From positions 1,397,501 through 1,461,500 of the forward strand of contig NC_092612.1 of assembly GCF_047663525.1 (NCBI RefSeq): 64,000 nucleotides of DNA, read 5' to 3'. The DNA is from Anas platyrhynchos. Taxonomy: Eukaryota; Chordata; Aves; Anseriformes; Anatidae. Position 1 is the stretch's first letter; the number at the start of each line of letters is the position of its first letter. This document shows, one piece after another, positions 18,380 through 31,700 of the stretch. Below the pieces are notes generated by a model. The model ran no database searches. It was given only the letters and a program-made list of their open reading frames with translations, and had not been told where the DNA came from. The position numbers were made by a program, and so were the translations under genes.

Positions 18380-19677
18380 GGTGGGAAGGATTCTGCTGTA
18401 TTGATTTCAGAAGGCGATACAGGCACGGGTACAGAAGCTTGGCAAGCACAGGTCCGAACGCGGGGTGGCTCCTGCTGGGGGCCTGAACCTGCCCCACGGC
18501 CACGCTGGAGGCAGAGGGGCCGGGGGCTGCCCCCCCCCCCCCAGCGGGGCAACACGTGGAAATCTCTGCTGGTAGCTGGCTGGAGCCTTGCGGGGAGGGG
18601 AGCTGCCTGTGCCAGACCCCGAAATCCCCCTCCCCAAAAAAGCCCAGCCCGAGCATCCTTGGCCTCATCCTGCCCTGGAACGGGCGCCCGAACTCCTGCA
18701 CCGGAGGAGAGCCAGGCTGGACACGGCAGGATTGAAGCCCATGGGGCACGGGGCCGGATCCAGCCCCCAGGAGCCCCCCCAGGAGTGGGGGCCGCTGCCC
18801 CCTCAGCCGAATCTGCCAGGAGCAGGGCACAGCTTGGCCATCGGGGACCCACCTCGGGGCTACGTTGGTGGCAAGGCTCCTGGCTAAGGCACAGCTCGGC
18901 TGCTGAGAAACCCTTGGGGGGGGTGGAAACGGTGCCCGGGTGGGGGGTCGGCAAGGTGGCAATGCCCAATGCGAGCCAGGACGCTGCCCACAAGCTGCCG
19001 GGAGCCCCCTGAGATGTTGCAGCGGAAAAATAACCAAAAAAAAAAAAAAAAAAAAAAAAAGGGAAAGTGTGGGGGAAATTTGGATACGGATTAAAAAAAA
19101 AATAAAGGGGGGGGGATTACAAAGGCTCTGGGCTCTGCTGGAGCCAGCAGCCCTCCAAGGCACGTGCCCAGGAGTGTAGTGGGGTCACTGCGGCAGCGCT
19201 GGTGTGGGTGGCCCAGCCCCTGCCCCAGCACCTCTGAGCTCCGGTCCAGCCACCGCGCGCAGCGCCCGGCACAGACCCGGGCTGGCTTCGCTTGTCTTAG
19301 TCCTATATAAAAAGCTTTGGCAAAAAAAGGCATCAGCTAGAGAGCTATTAAACTACGATCTCTTCCTGCATTGCTGTTCGGTAAACACGATTCGTCGGTG
19401 TCTTTGGCTGAAGTTTTAAAAAAAGTTGTGAAGCTGAAAAGCTTTTTCTTTTTTTATAGAAATAGATTTTTTTTTCTTTACAAAAAAAAAAAAAAGCATC
19501 TTTTAGCATTTTTAATATATATATATATAAAATTCCTGCTATAGAAAACAAAAATTTCAACCTTGGTTTTGATATCTTCTTTTTTTTTTTTTTAAAGGAA
19601 AAAAAAAAAAAAACTTTTGCTTTGGGAATCAAACTAGCTCGAGATGGCCAGGAAAACACAGGAATGGTGCCACGGAG
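18380..19677 (-). other. LMNA: LMNA 3'UTR
   Basis: This is the non-coding stretch from the prelamin A stop to the candidate poly(A) site. It holds an A-run of about 25 at 19037-19062 and several T/A-rich runs at 19440-19612 on the plus strand. No other gene is seen. Confidence 0.55.
18397..18402 (-). terminator. LMNA: Candidate LMNA poly(A) signal AATACA
   Basis: The minus strand reads GAAATCAATACAGCAG, a variant poly(A) hexamer. It is followed within about 30 nt by a GT-rich stretch (TGTGTGCTGTTGTC) typical of a downstream element. It would give a 3'UTR of about 1.3 kb, similar to the mammalian gene. Confidence 0.5.
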
Positions 19678-19710
19678 TTACATGATGCTGCAGTTTTGCG
19701 GGGCCTGAGC
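19678..19710 (-). CDS. LMNA: LMNA exon 12 (CaaX exon)
   Basis: The exon is 33 nt encoding [10 protein letters not shown] and a TAA stop. CSIM is the canonical prelamin A farnesylation motif. The acceptor is CTCCCAG. Confidence 0.96.
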   Translation of the reverse strand, partial: AQAPQNCSIM

Positions 19711-22700
19711 CTGGGAGGAAGTGGAAAGAAGAAAAGAAACGAAACCACGGCGTCACCCTCCGCTCGCTACGGCCGCCCAGGCGACGCCAGGCGGCGGCAT
19801 CCAAGCGGCACCGCGGGGATGCCGCGATGCCCTCGGCACCCTCGGCACCCGTTACCCCACTGACCTGCCGGCGAGGGCTGGAGCTGCCCAGGATGTAGGA
19901 CCTGGTCACCAGGTTTTCCCCGAGGCCGCTGCCACCTCCGGAGCCTCCGAGGCTGCGGTAGCTGCGGGTGACGGTCACGCTGGAGGAGGAGCCCGAGGAC
20001 ATGGAGCTGAGGCCGGCGTTCTGCGAGCCCGACTTGTCGGCTGGCTGACCGCAGCTGCTGCACACCACCGTGCGCGAGCGCAGGTTGTACTCGCCGGGGT
20101 CCCCGGAGTCACCACAGCTGCCCTGGATGGGGAGGAATGGAGAAAAAAAAACAGCCCTGAGTGAGAAAAAATGGTCCTGAGCGCCCGCCCGAGTGCCTGC
20201 TGCCTCAAGCATCCCACCCCGATGCAGCGGCACCACCGTTTGGTGCCAGGCTTTCAAATAATCCCCCCAAAATCCCAAATCATTGGGTTTGGGTCTGGCG
20301 CACGGCACAGGGTGGGTGCTGCCCCCCACCACGCTGCTGCTCGCAGCCCCAGGCTCTCCGCGTGCCGCAGGAGGTGTTTCCACCACGCTTGCCCTGTGCT
20401 CAGAGCGTCCTCTTCCTCACTGCCTGGCACAGCCCCCGCTGACGGCTTTCCAAAAGGAAATTTGTTCTTGGAAAGGACTCGGGGCCCAGCAGAGCTCGGT
20501 CCTCGGGGGCACCTGGGTTCTGCATCCAGGGATAATCGATGCTGGGCTTGGCAGGGCTCTTCCCATCCAGAGCAATTCCCAGGCAGTGCATCCAGAAGCC
20601 TCCAGCAGTTGTTTTTTTTATCGAGGAAGGACAGAGGCACCCCCCACCTCAACCAGGTCCGAGCCGGGCTGCCCCAAAACCCCCCCACGAGAAACGAGCG
20701 TGGCTCTCACGTGGTGGTGGCGGTGGCCGGTTTCGTCATCCTCGTCGTCGTCTTCGTTGTTGATGATCACGGTGCGGACCAGCTTCCGCATGGCCACCTC
20801 CTGGAGCGGGGAGAATCCCAAAATTATTAGGGTTGGAGAAACCCTCCAAGCTCACCTGGTCCAACATCCCCCTACCACCAATGTCACCACTGAACCCTGT
20901 CCCCAAACACCGCGTCCAACCTCTCCTTGAGCCCCCCCAGGGACGGTGACCCCACCACCTCCCCGGACAACCCATCCCAAATCCTGGCTGCTCTTCCTGA
21001 GCAGAAATATCTCCTCATTTCCAAACTGACCCCCCCCGGCACAACTTGAGGCCATTCCCTCTGGTCCTAGCACTGGTTATCTGCGAGAAGAGGCCGCCCC
21101 CCAGCTCCCCACCCCTTCCTTTTGGGTAGTTGGAGAGAGCAACGAGGTCTCCCCTTCTAAAGAGCTCATAGCCATCCACTGCAGCACCCCACCACATTTC
21201 AGGGACCATCGTAGAGCAGCTCGGGTTGGAAGGGACCCCAAAAACGATCTGTTTGTGTCTCCCCCCCCCCCCCAAGGCTCTCACCTCCCCGTTGGAGTTG
21301 ATGAGGGCAGTGCGCAGGCTGTCCCCGCAGCCCCAGCTGCTCTGGTTCTTCCACACCATGTCGGTGGGGGGGCTGTGGGTCGCCCCGGCCCCCGAGGCCC
21401 AGATCTGGGGAGAAAAGCACGGAGAAAACGAAGGGCTCAGGACCCTGGGGCTGTGGGTTGCCCCCCACCCCACCCAGGAGCCGTCAGGAGAGACTCACCG
21501 TGACCATCTGGCCAGCCTTCAAGGTGAACCTTGGGGGGAAGCGGTAGGTGATGACGGGGTCGTCCCCGTTCTGCCTCTTGATCTGCCAGTTCCCTATCGC
21601 CTGGTCCTGCGACAGCAAAAACAACAACCTTGAGACCCCGCCGCCTCCTCCCCACCCTGAGGGGCTGAGATAAAATGCTGGTGAAGAGCCTGGACCCTCC
21701 TGGAGGCGAACCCACCTCGTTGGATTTGTTCTTCAGGCGGACGAAGCGGCCCTCCAGGTCCACCTCCTCCACACCGATGCGGCCGCTTGTCCGGGCATGG
21801 TGGGAGAAGCTGGTCCGGCTCTCGCTGTCCTCCAGCTTCCTCTTCTTGGACGAGCTTGAGCCGGAGAAGTGGATCCCGTGTCCTTTGTGCGAGGACGGGC
21901 TGGGGGACAGCCTCAACCTGGGCAGGAAAAAAGGAGAAGGATCCCGTGAGGATGCGAGGGTTGGGACCTGCGCCCTACCTGGGGGCACCCGGGGGAGCGA
22001 TTCCCACCCACCTCTCCTCCTCGCCCTCCAGCAGCTTGCGGTAGGCGTTGATCTCCATGTCCAGAGCCAGTTTGATGTCCAGCAGCTCCTGGTACTCGTC
22101 CAGCTGCTGCTGCATGCGTGCTCGCATCTCGGCCATCTCCCGGTCCTTGTCGGAGAGCAGGCGCCGGTTGGTCTCGCGCTCCCGGGACAGGGCATCCTCC
22201 AGATCATGCAGCTTTGCCTCCTTGGCAGCCAACTGAGCAGGGAGAGAAGGTCAGGGCGGCCACCACGCCTGGGGTCATCCACGCGAGGGGACCAGCCCGG
22301 GGTGGGGGGACAAGCTGGGGGAGCCCCTCGGTCCCCAACTCACCTGCTTCTGCAGGTGGCTGACTTCGGAGGAGAGGCTGTCGATGCGGATGCGGACTTG
22401 CTGCAGCTCTTCGTGGGCAGCTCCTGCGATGTTGCTGTTCCTCTCGGCAGACTGCTTGGCGTTCTCCAGCTGGACGGGGGCACAAGGAGGTTAGAGCCCC
22501 CCGGTCCCCTCCATCCACCGGCGCCCCGGGAGGCGGAGGAAAAGCCACGGAGCAAAACCTTAGCGTGGGGCAGGGTTGGGAAGGGGCACGGCCGCTGCTC
22601 ACCTTCGCGCTGTAGGTCTTCTCCAGTTCTTCCTTGTACTGCTTGATCTGGTTCTCGTGCTGTCTCCGCAGGTCCTGCAGGGCCTCGGACAGCTTGCTCT

Positions 22701-25700
22701 CAAATTCCTGCTGCCTCCCGTTGTCGATCTCCACCAGCCGGGTCTCGTGGCGGCGTTTGGTCTCCCGCAGCTCCTGGGGACGGGGCAGGAGACACGGAGT
22801 CAGCTGGGGGTGGCACCAGCTCGGGGAGAGGGGCTGGAGATGCGGCGTGCGGGGCTTGCCCCGAGCACGCTGCCTGGATCAGCCTTCTGCAGGGAGGCAC
22901 CGGCAGGGAATTCGCCCTGCACACACCCCAGGGCAGCTCTGCCTGCTTCTCACCTCGCTGTAGATGTTCTTCTGGAACTCGAGCTCTTCCTTCAGCGTCT
23001 GCAGCCGGTTCTCGGCATCCACCCGGCGCAGCATCTCGTCCTGCAGCTGCTTCTTAGCCTCGTTGCAGGCGCTTTCCAGCTGTGGAAAGAGAGGGATCGT
23101 CACTGCTTGCTCCCGGGGCCAGCCTGGCTTGGCCTCCAGCTCCTCCACCCCACAGCCCCAGCACACAGGGGACGGCATCAGGGGTCCCCAAGGGGGACAG
23201 GGACGGATCCACCACTGCTCACCTTGGCCACCTGTGCCCTCAGGTCCCTCACTTCAGCCTCCAGGTTCCTCTTCTCGCTCAGGGCGGTGGAGAGCGCAGC
23301 CTCCTTGGAGTTGAGCAGCGCCTCCAGGTCCTTGAGGCGCGCCTGGGCGGACAGCAGGTCCCCTTCCTTCTTGGCATTGCTGCGAGGCACCGAAAAAAGA
23401 GTTTTTGAGGAGGGGGGGGGACCACCCTGCAGCTGCGCCCCTCCGCTCGCCCCCCAGCATCACCGCAGGGTTGAGGCTGGAGCGCGCCCTGCGCGCACCC
23501 GCTAGGGGTCACTGCGAGCCCGGCTCAGCCGCCGGTGCCGTGGAGGGGGGGCACCAGCCGTGTCCCCCCCTTTTTTCCCCTTAACTCCAAGCCCTCTGAC
23601 AGCAAGGTCAAGGCCGGCTCTCGCAGGCAGCAGGCGCAACGCTGCGGAGCCGGGGAACCTGAGCCGAGCCAAGCGCAAGGCAGCCCGGCGCTATTTTGGT
23701 CGGGTCTATAAAAAGAAAAAGTTCAGGGCTTTTGCTGCAGCATGGAGGCACTGGGGGGGTGTTGACACCACCAAGTTTGCACCCCCAGCTCCTGACAGCA
23801 GAGCCCCCGCTGCCCACCAAGTGGGGTGCTCGAGGGATGGAGCCAACCGCGGTGGCCCCACGGTGGGCGAGCAACGGCCACGTGCTGGCGAGCTCCTCCG
23901 GACATTCCTGGGGCAACGAGCGTGCACCCACGCCGTTAGATCATGGGTAAAGTTAGACACGGCGCTGAGCCTGCCCCAGCTGCAGGATCTGGCCCGGGCA
24001 GGACGGGAATCACCAAAAACCAGGCACTGGGGAGCCGTTCGCCTCCCTGCGCAGCGGGGCGAGCAGGGACCGGTGACCCCGACACCTCTCAGCCAAGGTG
24101 GATTTTCCTGCGTGGATTTTTTCTGTTCCACCAGGACATCATTTGGAGACTTTTACACCTCTCAAAGCCCGGCCACACTCGAGCAGCCCCACAAGCCAGC
24201 CCAGCTCCCCATTTTGTGGCTCGGTTTGCCAGGGCCGGCCGCCCAAGCGCTGTGCCGGGGGGGGGTTCTGCCTGCGCACCACCACGCTCCTTCCATGCCA
24301 GTGACTCATAGGAGAAAAATGCCATCTGGGAGCCGAGCCCGAGCCTCCTCGGCTGAGCACAAACACCCCTGGAGGCTGAGCTTTCCCAGCTGGCAGCAGC
24401 TCGCCCTCGCAGCCAGCGTGGCTGGCTCGCTGGCCACCGCTGGCACGGTTTAATCCTGCTTCCCCTGATCGAGTTAATCGCTGCTTAACTCCGCGGAGAG
24501 CTCTGCCTTCGTTTTTTTTTTTGCATCTGGAGCTCTTTGCTCTTCCTTTGAGGGACCGATTCAGGCACTGCTTGGGCTGCTCGGGTGCATGTCCTGCAGC
24601 CTACAGCTCTTCAGGGGACACCACCGGCACCATCAATGATTAAAAGAGGGAGGGGAGGATGCCAAGTGGATGGTCACATTCCTGTCTGCACAATGATTAA
24701 CAGGTTTGCGCTCTCAAGGGACCAGGAGGGCCGCAGGGCTCAGGGGAGGACCTGTTGGTGCCTGGAGAGCCCCGAGGTAAATCCCAGAAGACCCAAGAAC
24801 AAACCACTTGTCCTGAAAACCTCCCCCCATCATCCAGGGTGAGGCTGGAGAGGAGCGGAGAGGGGAGCTCGGAGCCCAGTCTGGCCCACATGAGGCTCTG
24901 GGGGACCTGAGCATCTCCCCAAAACTCCGGCACCTCTGGGTGAGCTCCCCCCTGGACCCAGCTCACCCCTGCTCCAGCCCAGCCAGGATTTGGGGTTTCC
25001 CTTGCCCCCCCATGGTTGCTGCCTCCCGACGGGTCCTATTTCCCCTCCAGCCTCTTGGCTCCAGCTGACGGGGGGCTAAAAATAAGAACGCTTACGGCAG
25101 CTGCGCCGCTCCCGCCTCCCTAAACAGGGAGACAAGAGGGGATGGAGGGGGCTGTCGGTCTCCCTATCCTGCCCGCGGCAGCCTGAAGGATCCCAAATTC
25201 TCCACCGGGCAGAAGGGAAGAGTGGGTGCACCCCGAAGGGCCCCCCCCATGCCCGGAGAGCCAAGCCAGTGAAAAACAAGCAGCATTTATCAAAGCCCAG
25301 GGTGGAAAGATGCAACGGAGGCAGCAAATCCTCGAGAAACAAATGTCTCGGGAGAAAAAGATGGAGGGAGAAGGGGGCCTCAAGACGGTTTTATTTTTAG
25401 CCTTTAAAAGCAGGAAGGAGGAAAAAAAAAAAAAAAAAGAAAAAAAGAAAATTGCAGCCGAGCTGCCAGAAAATGCAAACATTAATGGAAAGTTGGATCT
25501 GCTCTGCCTGTGCTTAACGCAGACACGGGGAAGAGCCCGGCCTCGGAGCGGGCTGTGGCTGAAGGGGCCCCAGGGTGCGTGGTCCCCGTGCCCAGGCACA
25601 GCTCTGCCTCTTTTCCCCCCAAATCCCAGCCCAGCGGCTCCGGGCTCCCCTCTAGAAAGTTTGAGAGATTTTGGAGCCGTTGGGGGCTCACGGGAGGAGG

Positions 25701-28700
25701 CAACCAAACGGCTTTGGGCACGTGCGCCGGGCTGGGTGGCGAGCCAAAAACCCCGCTAAGCCCACGTCGGGAAACACCCTCCGGTTTCCCCCGGCCCAGC
25801 CAAATCACACCGAGACGTTTCAGAAGCTCCCACGGACCCAGCAGCTCCTGCTCGGCTGCTGGAAGGAGCCCAGCACAGTGGGAGAAGCGGGCGTTCCCCC
25901 GCCTCCGAATCGCAGGCGCCCCACCCTGGGGACCTCGCGGGTTTGTGCTGGCTCCTGCCACCCGTTTCTCGATCCCCTGCACATCTGCAAAGCCCCTGGG
26001 GAATTCGGTTTCTCGCCTCGCCACGAGGCTGGGGGGCACGCCGTGCCAGGAAAGGCTTACGTTGTACTGATGGGTTTGGGAAACTGAGGCACGGAGCAGC
26101 GCGGGGTGCCCAGGGAGCTTGGTGAAGGATCTGGTTAATGGGAGGACCCGGAAAAAATGCTCTGCCCCCGTCTTGGGTTTGCTGCTGTGCACGGTGCTGC
26201 CTCTGGCATCGAGGATCTGTTCCTCATCCCAGGGATCCACACCCACCCCAGGGATCTGTCCCCATCCCAAGGATCTGCCCCTGCCCCAAGGATCTGTTCC
26301 CCACCCCAGGGATTTGTCTCTATCCCAGGGATCTGTACCCACCCCACAGATCTTCCCCCATCTCAGGGATCTGTCCCCATCCCAGGGATCTGTTCCCATC
26401 CCAGGGATCTGTCCCCACCCCAAGGATCTGTTCCCCACCCCAGGAATCTGTCCCCACTCCAGGGATCTGCCTCCACACCACGGATCTGCCCCCACCCCAG
26501 GGATCTGTCCCCACCCCAGGGATCCGCACCCATCCCAGGGATCCGTCCCCACCCCAGGGATCTGCCCCCATCCCAGGGAGCTGTCCCCATCCCAGGCATT
26601 TGTCCCCATCCCAGGGACTTGTCCCCATCCCAGGGATCTGTCCCCACCCCAGGGATCTGCCCCCCATCCCGGGGGGCTGGCAGGCACTGCGGGAGGAGAT
26701 GTGGGGCTGGGAGAACCTCGGCAGTGGGGCACTGGGAATGCGGCCGAGCCGCTTCTCCCAGCTCCTGACTCATCGGCGCTCGGCGGGGCCTTGGCCAAAT
26801 CACCAGGATAAACAGGGGCTGGTCTCCTAGCAGGGAGCTGTAAATAGCCAGCGCGACGTATAGGGAGGACCAACATCTGCACACAGCCAGCATCCTGTTA
26901 GGGACCAGACCCCGGTGCCAAACGGCAGCCGGGGGATCCCGGTGCCGGCAGCGTTCGAGGTTGTATGGAAACGGCCCCCGCCCGCCGGCACCCGCGGTGC
27001 CAAAATCCCTTCCCGGGGCCAGGGCTGGTGCCAACCACGCTGCACGGCCCCGGCACGCTCGTCCCCTGTGGCCAAAGGGCTCGGCTGCACGTGGACAGAG
27101 CAAACAGCTCATGAGAGCTGGGGTTCCCCGGCCCCAAATTGGGATTTGGTCCTCTGGGGACCGCAGGAGTGGGCTTCGCAGGGATGCCAAGGCAGCTCGC
27201 CACTGGCACAGGGGGGAAGTCGTGGCCATTTCAGGCTCCCAAAATCTTGGTCATCCCCGTCCCACCTCAAATCCCATCCCCAGGAGCCTTGCTGGGAGCC
27301 CTGGGCACACAAAACCCTGCACAACGGGACCGGAGCCCAGCCAGGATTTGTGGCCATCAGCCACAAACCCCCTGCGCCCACACCCCTCTCCATGCAGCCT
27401 CGCCTCTCACAACAGGGGAAAAAGCAATTTGTGTCCCTTGGCGCTCTGAAACGTCGATACAACTGACCACAGCGGGGGCTGGAGGGTTTCTTCCCCCTCC
27501 CTTGCTATTTAAAAAGGGGGGGAAACAAGCTGGCAAAGCATCAAGCTCACTGAAAAGCCCGGCGCAACCCGTGCCGCTTGGGAGCCCCGGTGTCACTCGT
27601 TCCCTTTCCCGTCTGCCTGCGCCAGTGCCGATGACTCACCCCAGCCCTTGCCGGCGGCACGAAATGGAAATCCCAAGTCACCGAGCGCCGACGTTGCTGT
27701 TTGGGCTGAGCCCCCCCCTAGTAACAGAAGGGCTCGTGGTTTTGGTGGCAGTGCTGGATAGAAAAGGGGGAGGTTTTGCTGGTACCCCTGAATCGGGACG
27801 GGGCCAGGCTCCTCGCTGCCCACCCCGCACGATCGAGGGCCATGGATGAGGTTTGCGGGAGGTGTAAATCCTAAAAACTGCCTGCACAGAGGACGGGCAG
27901 GATTTATCCTCCGTGGCCACTCAGCCCTGGGAAAACAGCTTCCAAACGGGTCTGCTGCTGGCTCGCCGCCTGCGAAGCTCCTTCCACTGCTGCTTTAACT
28001 ACTGCAGGGTGCAGCGAGCTGCAGAAAGAGGATACAAGGGGATGAAAAGAGCTGGGAAAGAGCAAACGAGCATCAGCTGCTGGAAGGCGGCGGAGCTGGG
28101 GGGCACACACGGCCCCCCCAGAGCCACCGGTGCTGCCAGTGGCCGCGCCTCGTGCCATCCGGAGACGTGCACGCAAAGCGAGGACAGGATTTCCCTCTCC
28201 ATTCCTGGCTTTGCCACCAAGCCCTGGGTTATCTGCAGCAAAAAAACTTGTGGTTCCCATCGTAAAAAATGGGAAAACCTTCAAAACCCTGAATATCTCC
28301 ACTCCTCTGCAAATTGCAGCCAAACGCTGATCCCTTCCCAACTCGCCAGCCATGGCACGCACATGGCGCTGCCCCAACCACCACCGAAAGGATGGAGACG
28401 AAGCGAATGTTCCCAGATTTTCCTCTGGGGGCTTGATGATGAGGGTAGGGCTTATAATTGAAGTTAAAAAAAAAGGGAGCTGAGTCACTCCCGTTGAACA
28501 CATCTGTGGGGTTGGGAGCGCTGGGGGGTGGCAGCTGGCAGTGTGGGGCAGGAGAGGAGCGGGAATGCAAATCCTGGCCCCATGAACCGGGAACTGCGGC
28601 CACCATCAGGCAAATTGGGTGGCTGAGCCCCACGGAGCATCAAAAGGAGCAGGACCCCGGAGAGGGCAAGCAGGGAGCGAGCTCGAGCTCTCCTCCCCAG

Positions 28701-31700
28701 CAGCTCGCCCCATTTTCCATAAATCTGGGTACGCAAAACTGGCGGAGAGCAAAATTTGCTTGAGAAACAATGCAGGGGATTGTTGGGTTCAGCTGCCACC
28801 CATCGACCTGGGAACAAAAGGCTTTGCTGTGCGGGCTCCCCGGGCACAGATAAAGGCAGGCGAGGTGTTTACTCTGCCCCAAGGCCAACCACGGGTTTAC
28901 TCGGAGGCAGCGAGGTCTGGAACTGCCTCGTTTGCCCACTCTGGCAACCGAATCCCTGCCCCTGGCCACGCTGCCACTGCTGGGGAGGGTCCGAAACTGG
29001 TGGCACTGGGAAAATGCACCCGGGTGGCAGAGCGCAGGAGATGCTCCCAGCACCTCTGCGGCTGTGCCAGGCTGAAACCTGGCTGTGGCCAGCTCAAGAG
29101 CTGCAAATCGCAGAGCCAGACCCCAAGCCCAGCAGCTTTTTGCAGGGGGGGGCAGAGGAACCGAGGCTGGCTGGCACGAAGCGATGCCGCCCGCTTGCCG
29201 GGTTTGGGTCTCTGCCCCGCAGCCGGGGGTGCAGGGCACAAGCCAGCCTGCAAAAGCAAGGAGCCAGCTCCCCAGCAGCAAAACCACCGCGAAAAGTCTT
29301 GGGTTTGCAAAAAAAAAAAAAAAAAAAGACACCAAAAAAAAAAGATTTCTCCTAGGGCTACAGGGAGAGAGCTGGGGGAGCGAGCCTGGTGTGACGCCCT
29401 GCGGGGCCACGTCCCTGCACCCCACAGACCCCGCTGGCAGCGGGGGGACCCCCCCGGCACGTGAGCTGCCGTGGCACCAGGAAGGAAGGGGCAGGCGAGC
29501 GTGGTTGATGGAGTGGCCGGGGCCTCCCGAAAAGGCAGAGGAGCCCGGCCCAGCTGCACCCAGCCTCAGCCCCGGGGCTCAGCGTGACTCACGGCCCCGC
29601 TCCGCGCCTCCTCCTGCCTCCCAACCCTACAGAGGCCGGGGTTTAAACACCCCCAGAGAGAGCCTGGGCTGTTATCTGGGTGGCTCAGAGCTGGGGCTTT
29701 TTAAGAGCGTGGCCAAAGTGCTGTTAAATAACCCCCCCGAAGCGGGGCTGATGTGCTCAGCCCCCATCCAAACCTCGGCGGGGAGCCCCGGGGTGGGCAC
29801 AGGACGAGGACGTGGAGGTTGGAAGCAGGAGCAAACGGATGGGGTGACCCCACTGTGGGATGCACCCCCCTGGAGACCTGCTGGGGAGCTGCTCGTGGCC
29901 TTGATAAAAGAATTTGAAAGCTCCAGGAAAGCCCTCAACCCAACCCTGGCATATCTTGGCACGGATCTGGCCCCGACACCTGCAGTGCCGCACCCCTGTG
30001 AAGGGAGGTTTCGGACACGTACCCAAACCGTTGGGGTACTTTGTCCTGCCGACAGTGAACTTTGCAGCCCCGAACGGTGCCAAGAACGTGGCAGAAGGAC
30101 TGGATAAGCTGAAAGGCCCCGCTCGCAGCACCCACTTGTCCTTGTCGAAAGGAACCGGGACGGCAGCAAACCAAGGCGCAGTCGGGCGCTGACTCAGCAA
30201 CACCCACAACGGGGGAACCCTGACCCCAGCTGGGTTTTGTGGTGTCTGTGGGGTGGGTTCAGTGTACCTCAAACAATTTTCCACCCCAAGCAGCCTCTCC
30301 CAAGTCCCCGTAGCCCTTGGGGACAGCGCAGGGGCTGCAGCTGCCACCGTGGCACAGGGGGGGGAGCGCAGGGCACCCCCAGCAGTTGTTCAGCCTCACA
30401 CTGGGGCCATTCAGCTCTCGGTTGGAGGGGAGAGGAGCAGGGCAGGTGGGAAGCCAACCCACAACACGCTGGCCTTCGGAAATGTGCCGAATTGATGGGC
30501 TTAAGGAAAGCACAGAGGGCAGGGGAGGGGGCTGCAGCCAGGGCTGGGGGCGATTCCCAGCTCCCACCCCCCCCCCAAGCTCCCTGGAGACCCTTCCCAT
30601 GCCAGCCCTGGCTTTGGATGGGACCCAAGGGAGAGCTCCGGTGGCTTCCTCCTGTCCCGGTTGGCAGCAGCAGGGAAGGAAACTGCAGCTCCCAAGGGGC
30701 TCAAATTTAAGCAAAAAAAAAATATACATAAATAAAAAAATAAAAGTAAAAATAAAGGAGCTGGCAGGAGCCCAGCGGCCCCACCCCAACTCCTCTCGCG
30801 TGCCTCCGCCGAGCGCAGCTCCAGGAAAAGGCTCGCGCTGCCGCCAGGCTCTGAAATTTCGGCGTTAATGGGATCCAGAGAGCTGGAGTGACGTGAGCGA
30901 GGCCGAAAAACACGGCCAGGGCGGGCTGGGACCCGCTGCGCGGGGTGGGCGCTTCCCCGTGCCAAAACCAGCCCCGTTCCTCTGCGATCGCCCCCTCTTC
31001 AGCCCCCCGGTTTTGGGGCTGAGAAACGCCGCAAGCGACAGGATTTCCTCCCGTCCTGCTGATCCCTGTTAGGAGGAACAGGCAGGGAGTGGGGCTGCAA
31101 AAACGAAAGCGCCGCGGCGATTTCCTCCGCCTGCTGACCGCGCAGGGGGCCGGGAGCGAAGGGGGGGACGGGTGCTTGTGGGGGTGAAAAAATAACCCCC
31201 CGGCACCGCTGGGAACACGAGGAGCGTGGCTAAAAGCAAGCAGCAGCCTCGGAGCAGAGCGGGTTTTGATACAGAGCCCCTTGGCCAGGCTGAGGAAAGG
31301 TGTAGGGGGGGGGAAAAAACCAGCGCTGGGGAGCTGGAGCCGAGGGGTCGGTGGCAAAGTGTGGGCAGAGGCACCCGGGAGGGGCTGGGGGGGCTTGGGG
31401 CAGCCCCAAAGCGGTGGCGCCGCCGGCTCCCTGCAAGGATCGGGGCCGCACAAAGCGGGTTTTGTGTGCTCCAAAAGGGCAGATCCCACTGCTGGCATCT
31501 GTGGGGTCAGGGGAAGCAGCCCCCGAGCTGGAGGTTTCTCCCCACGCCAAACGTGCCGGGAGAAAGGAGGCGGCTGCGCGGCACGGGCAGCACCAGCTCA
31601 CGGGGACGTGGCTGCTTTCCACCTCCACCGGCCTCCGGGGTCACCGGGAAGAACTGGCCGTGGACAAAATCCAGCCCAGCATCGAACGGGGCAAATTCCA

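Noticed and set aside
26119-26882. Repetitive open frames on both strands
   Set aside because: They are composition artefacts of the LMNA intron 1 minisatellite; all three frames stay open because the unit lacks stops.
28756-29464. Overlapping plus-strand open frames in LMNA intron 1
   Set aside because: They have no domain, no splice partners, and a lysine run from a poly-A stretch; most likely chance in GC-rich DNA.
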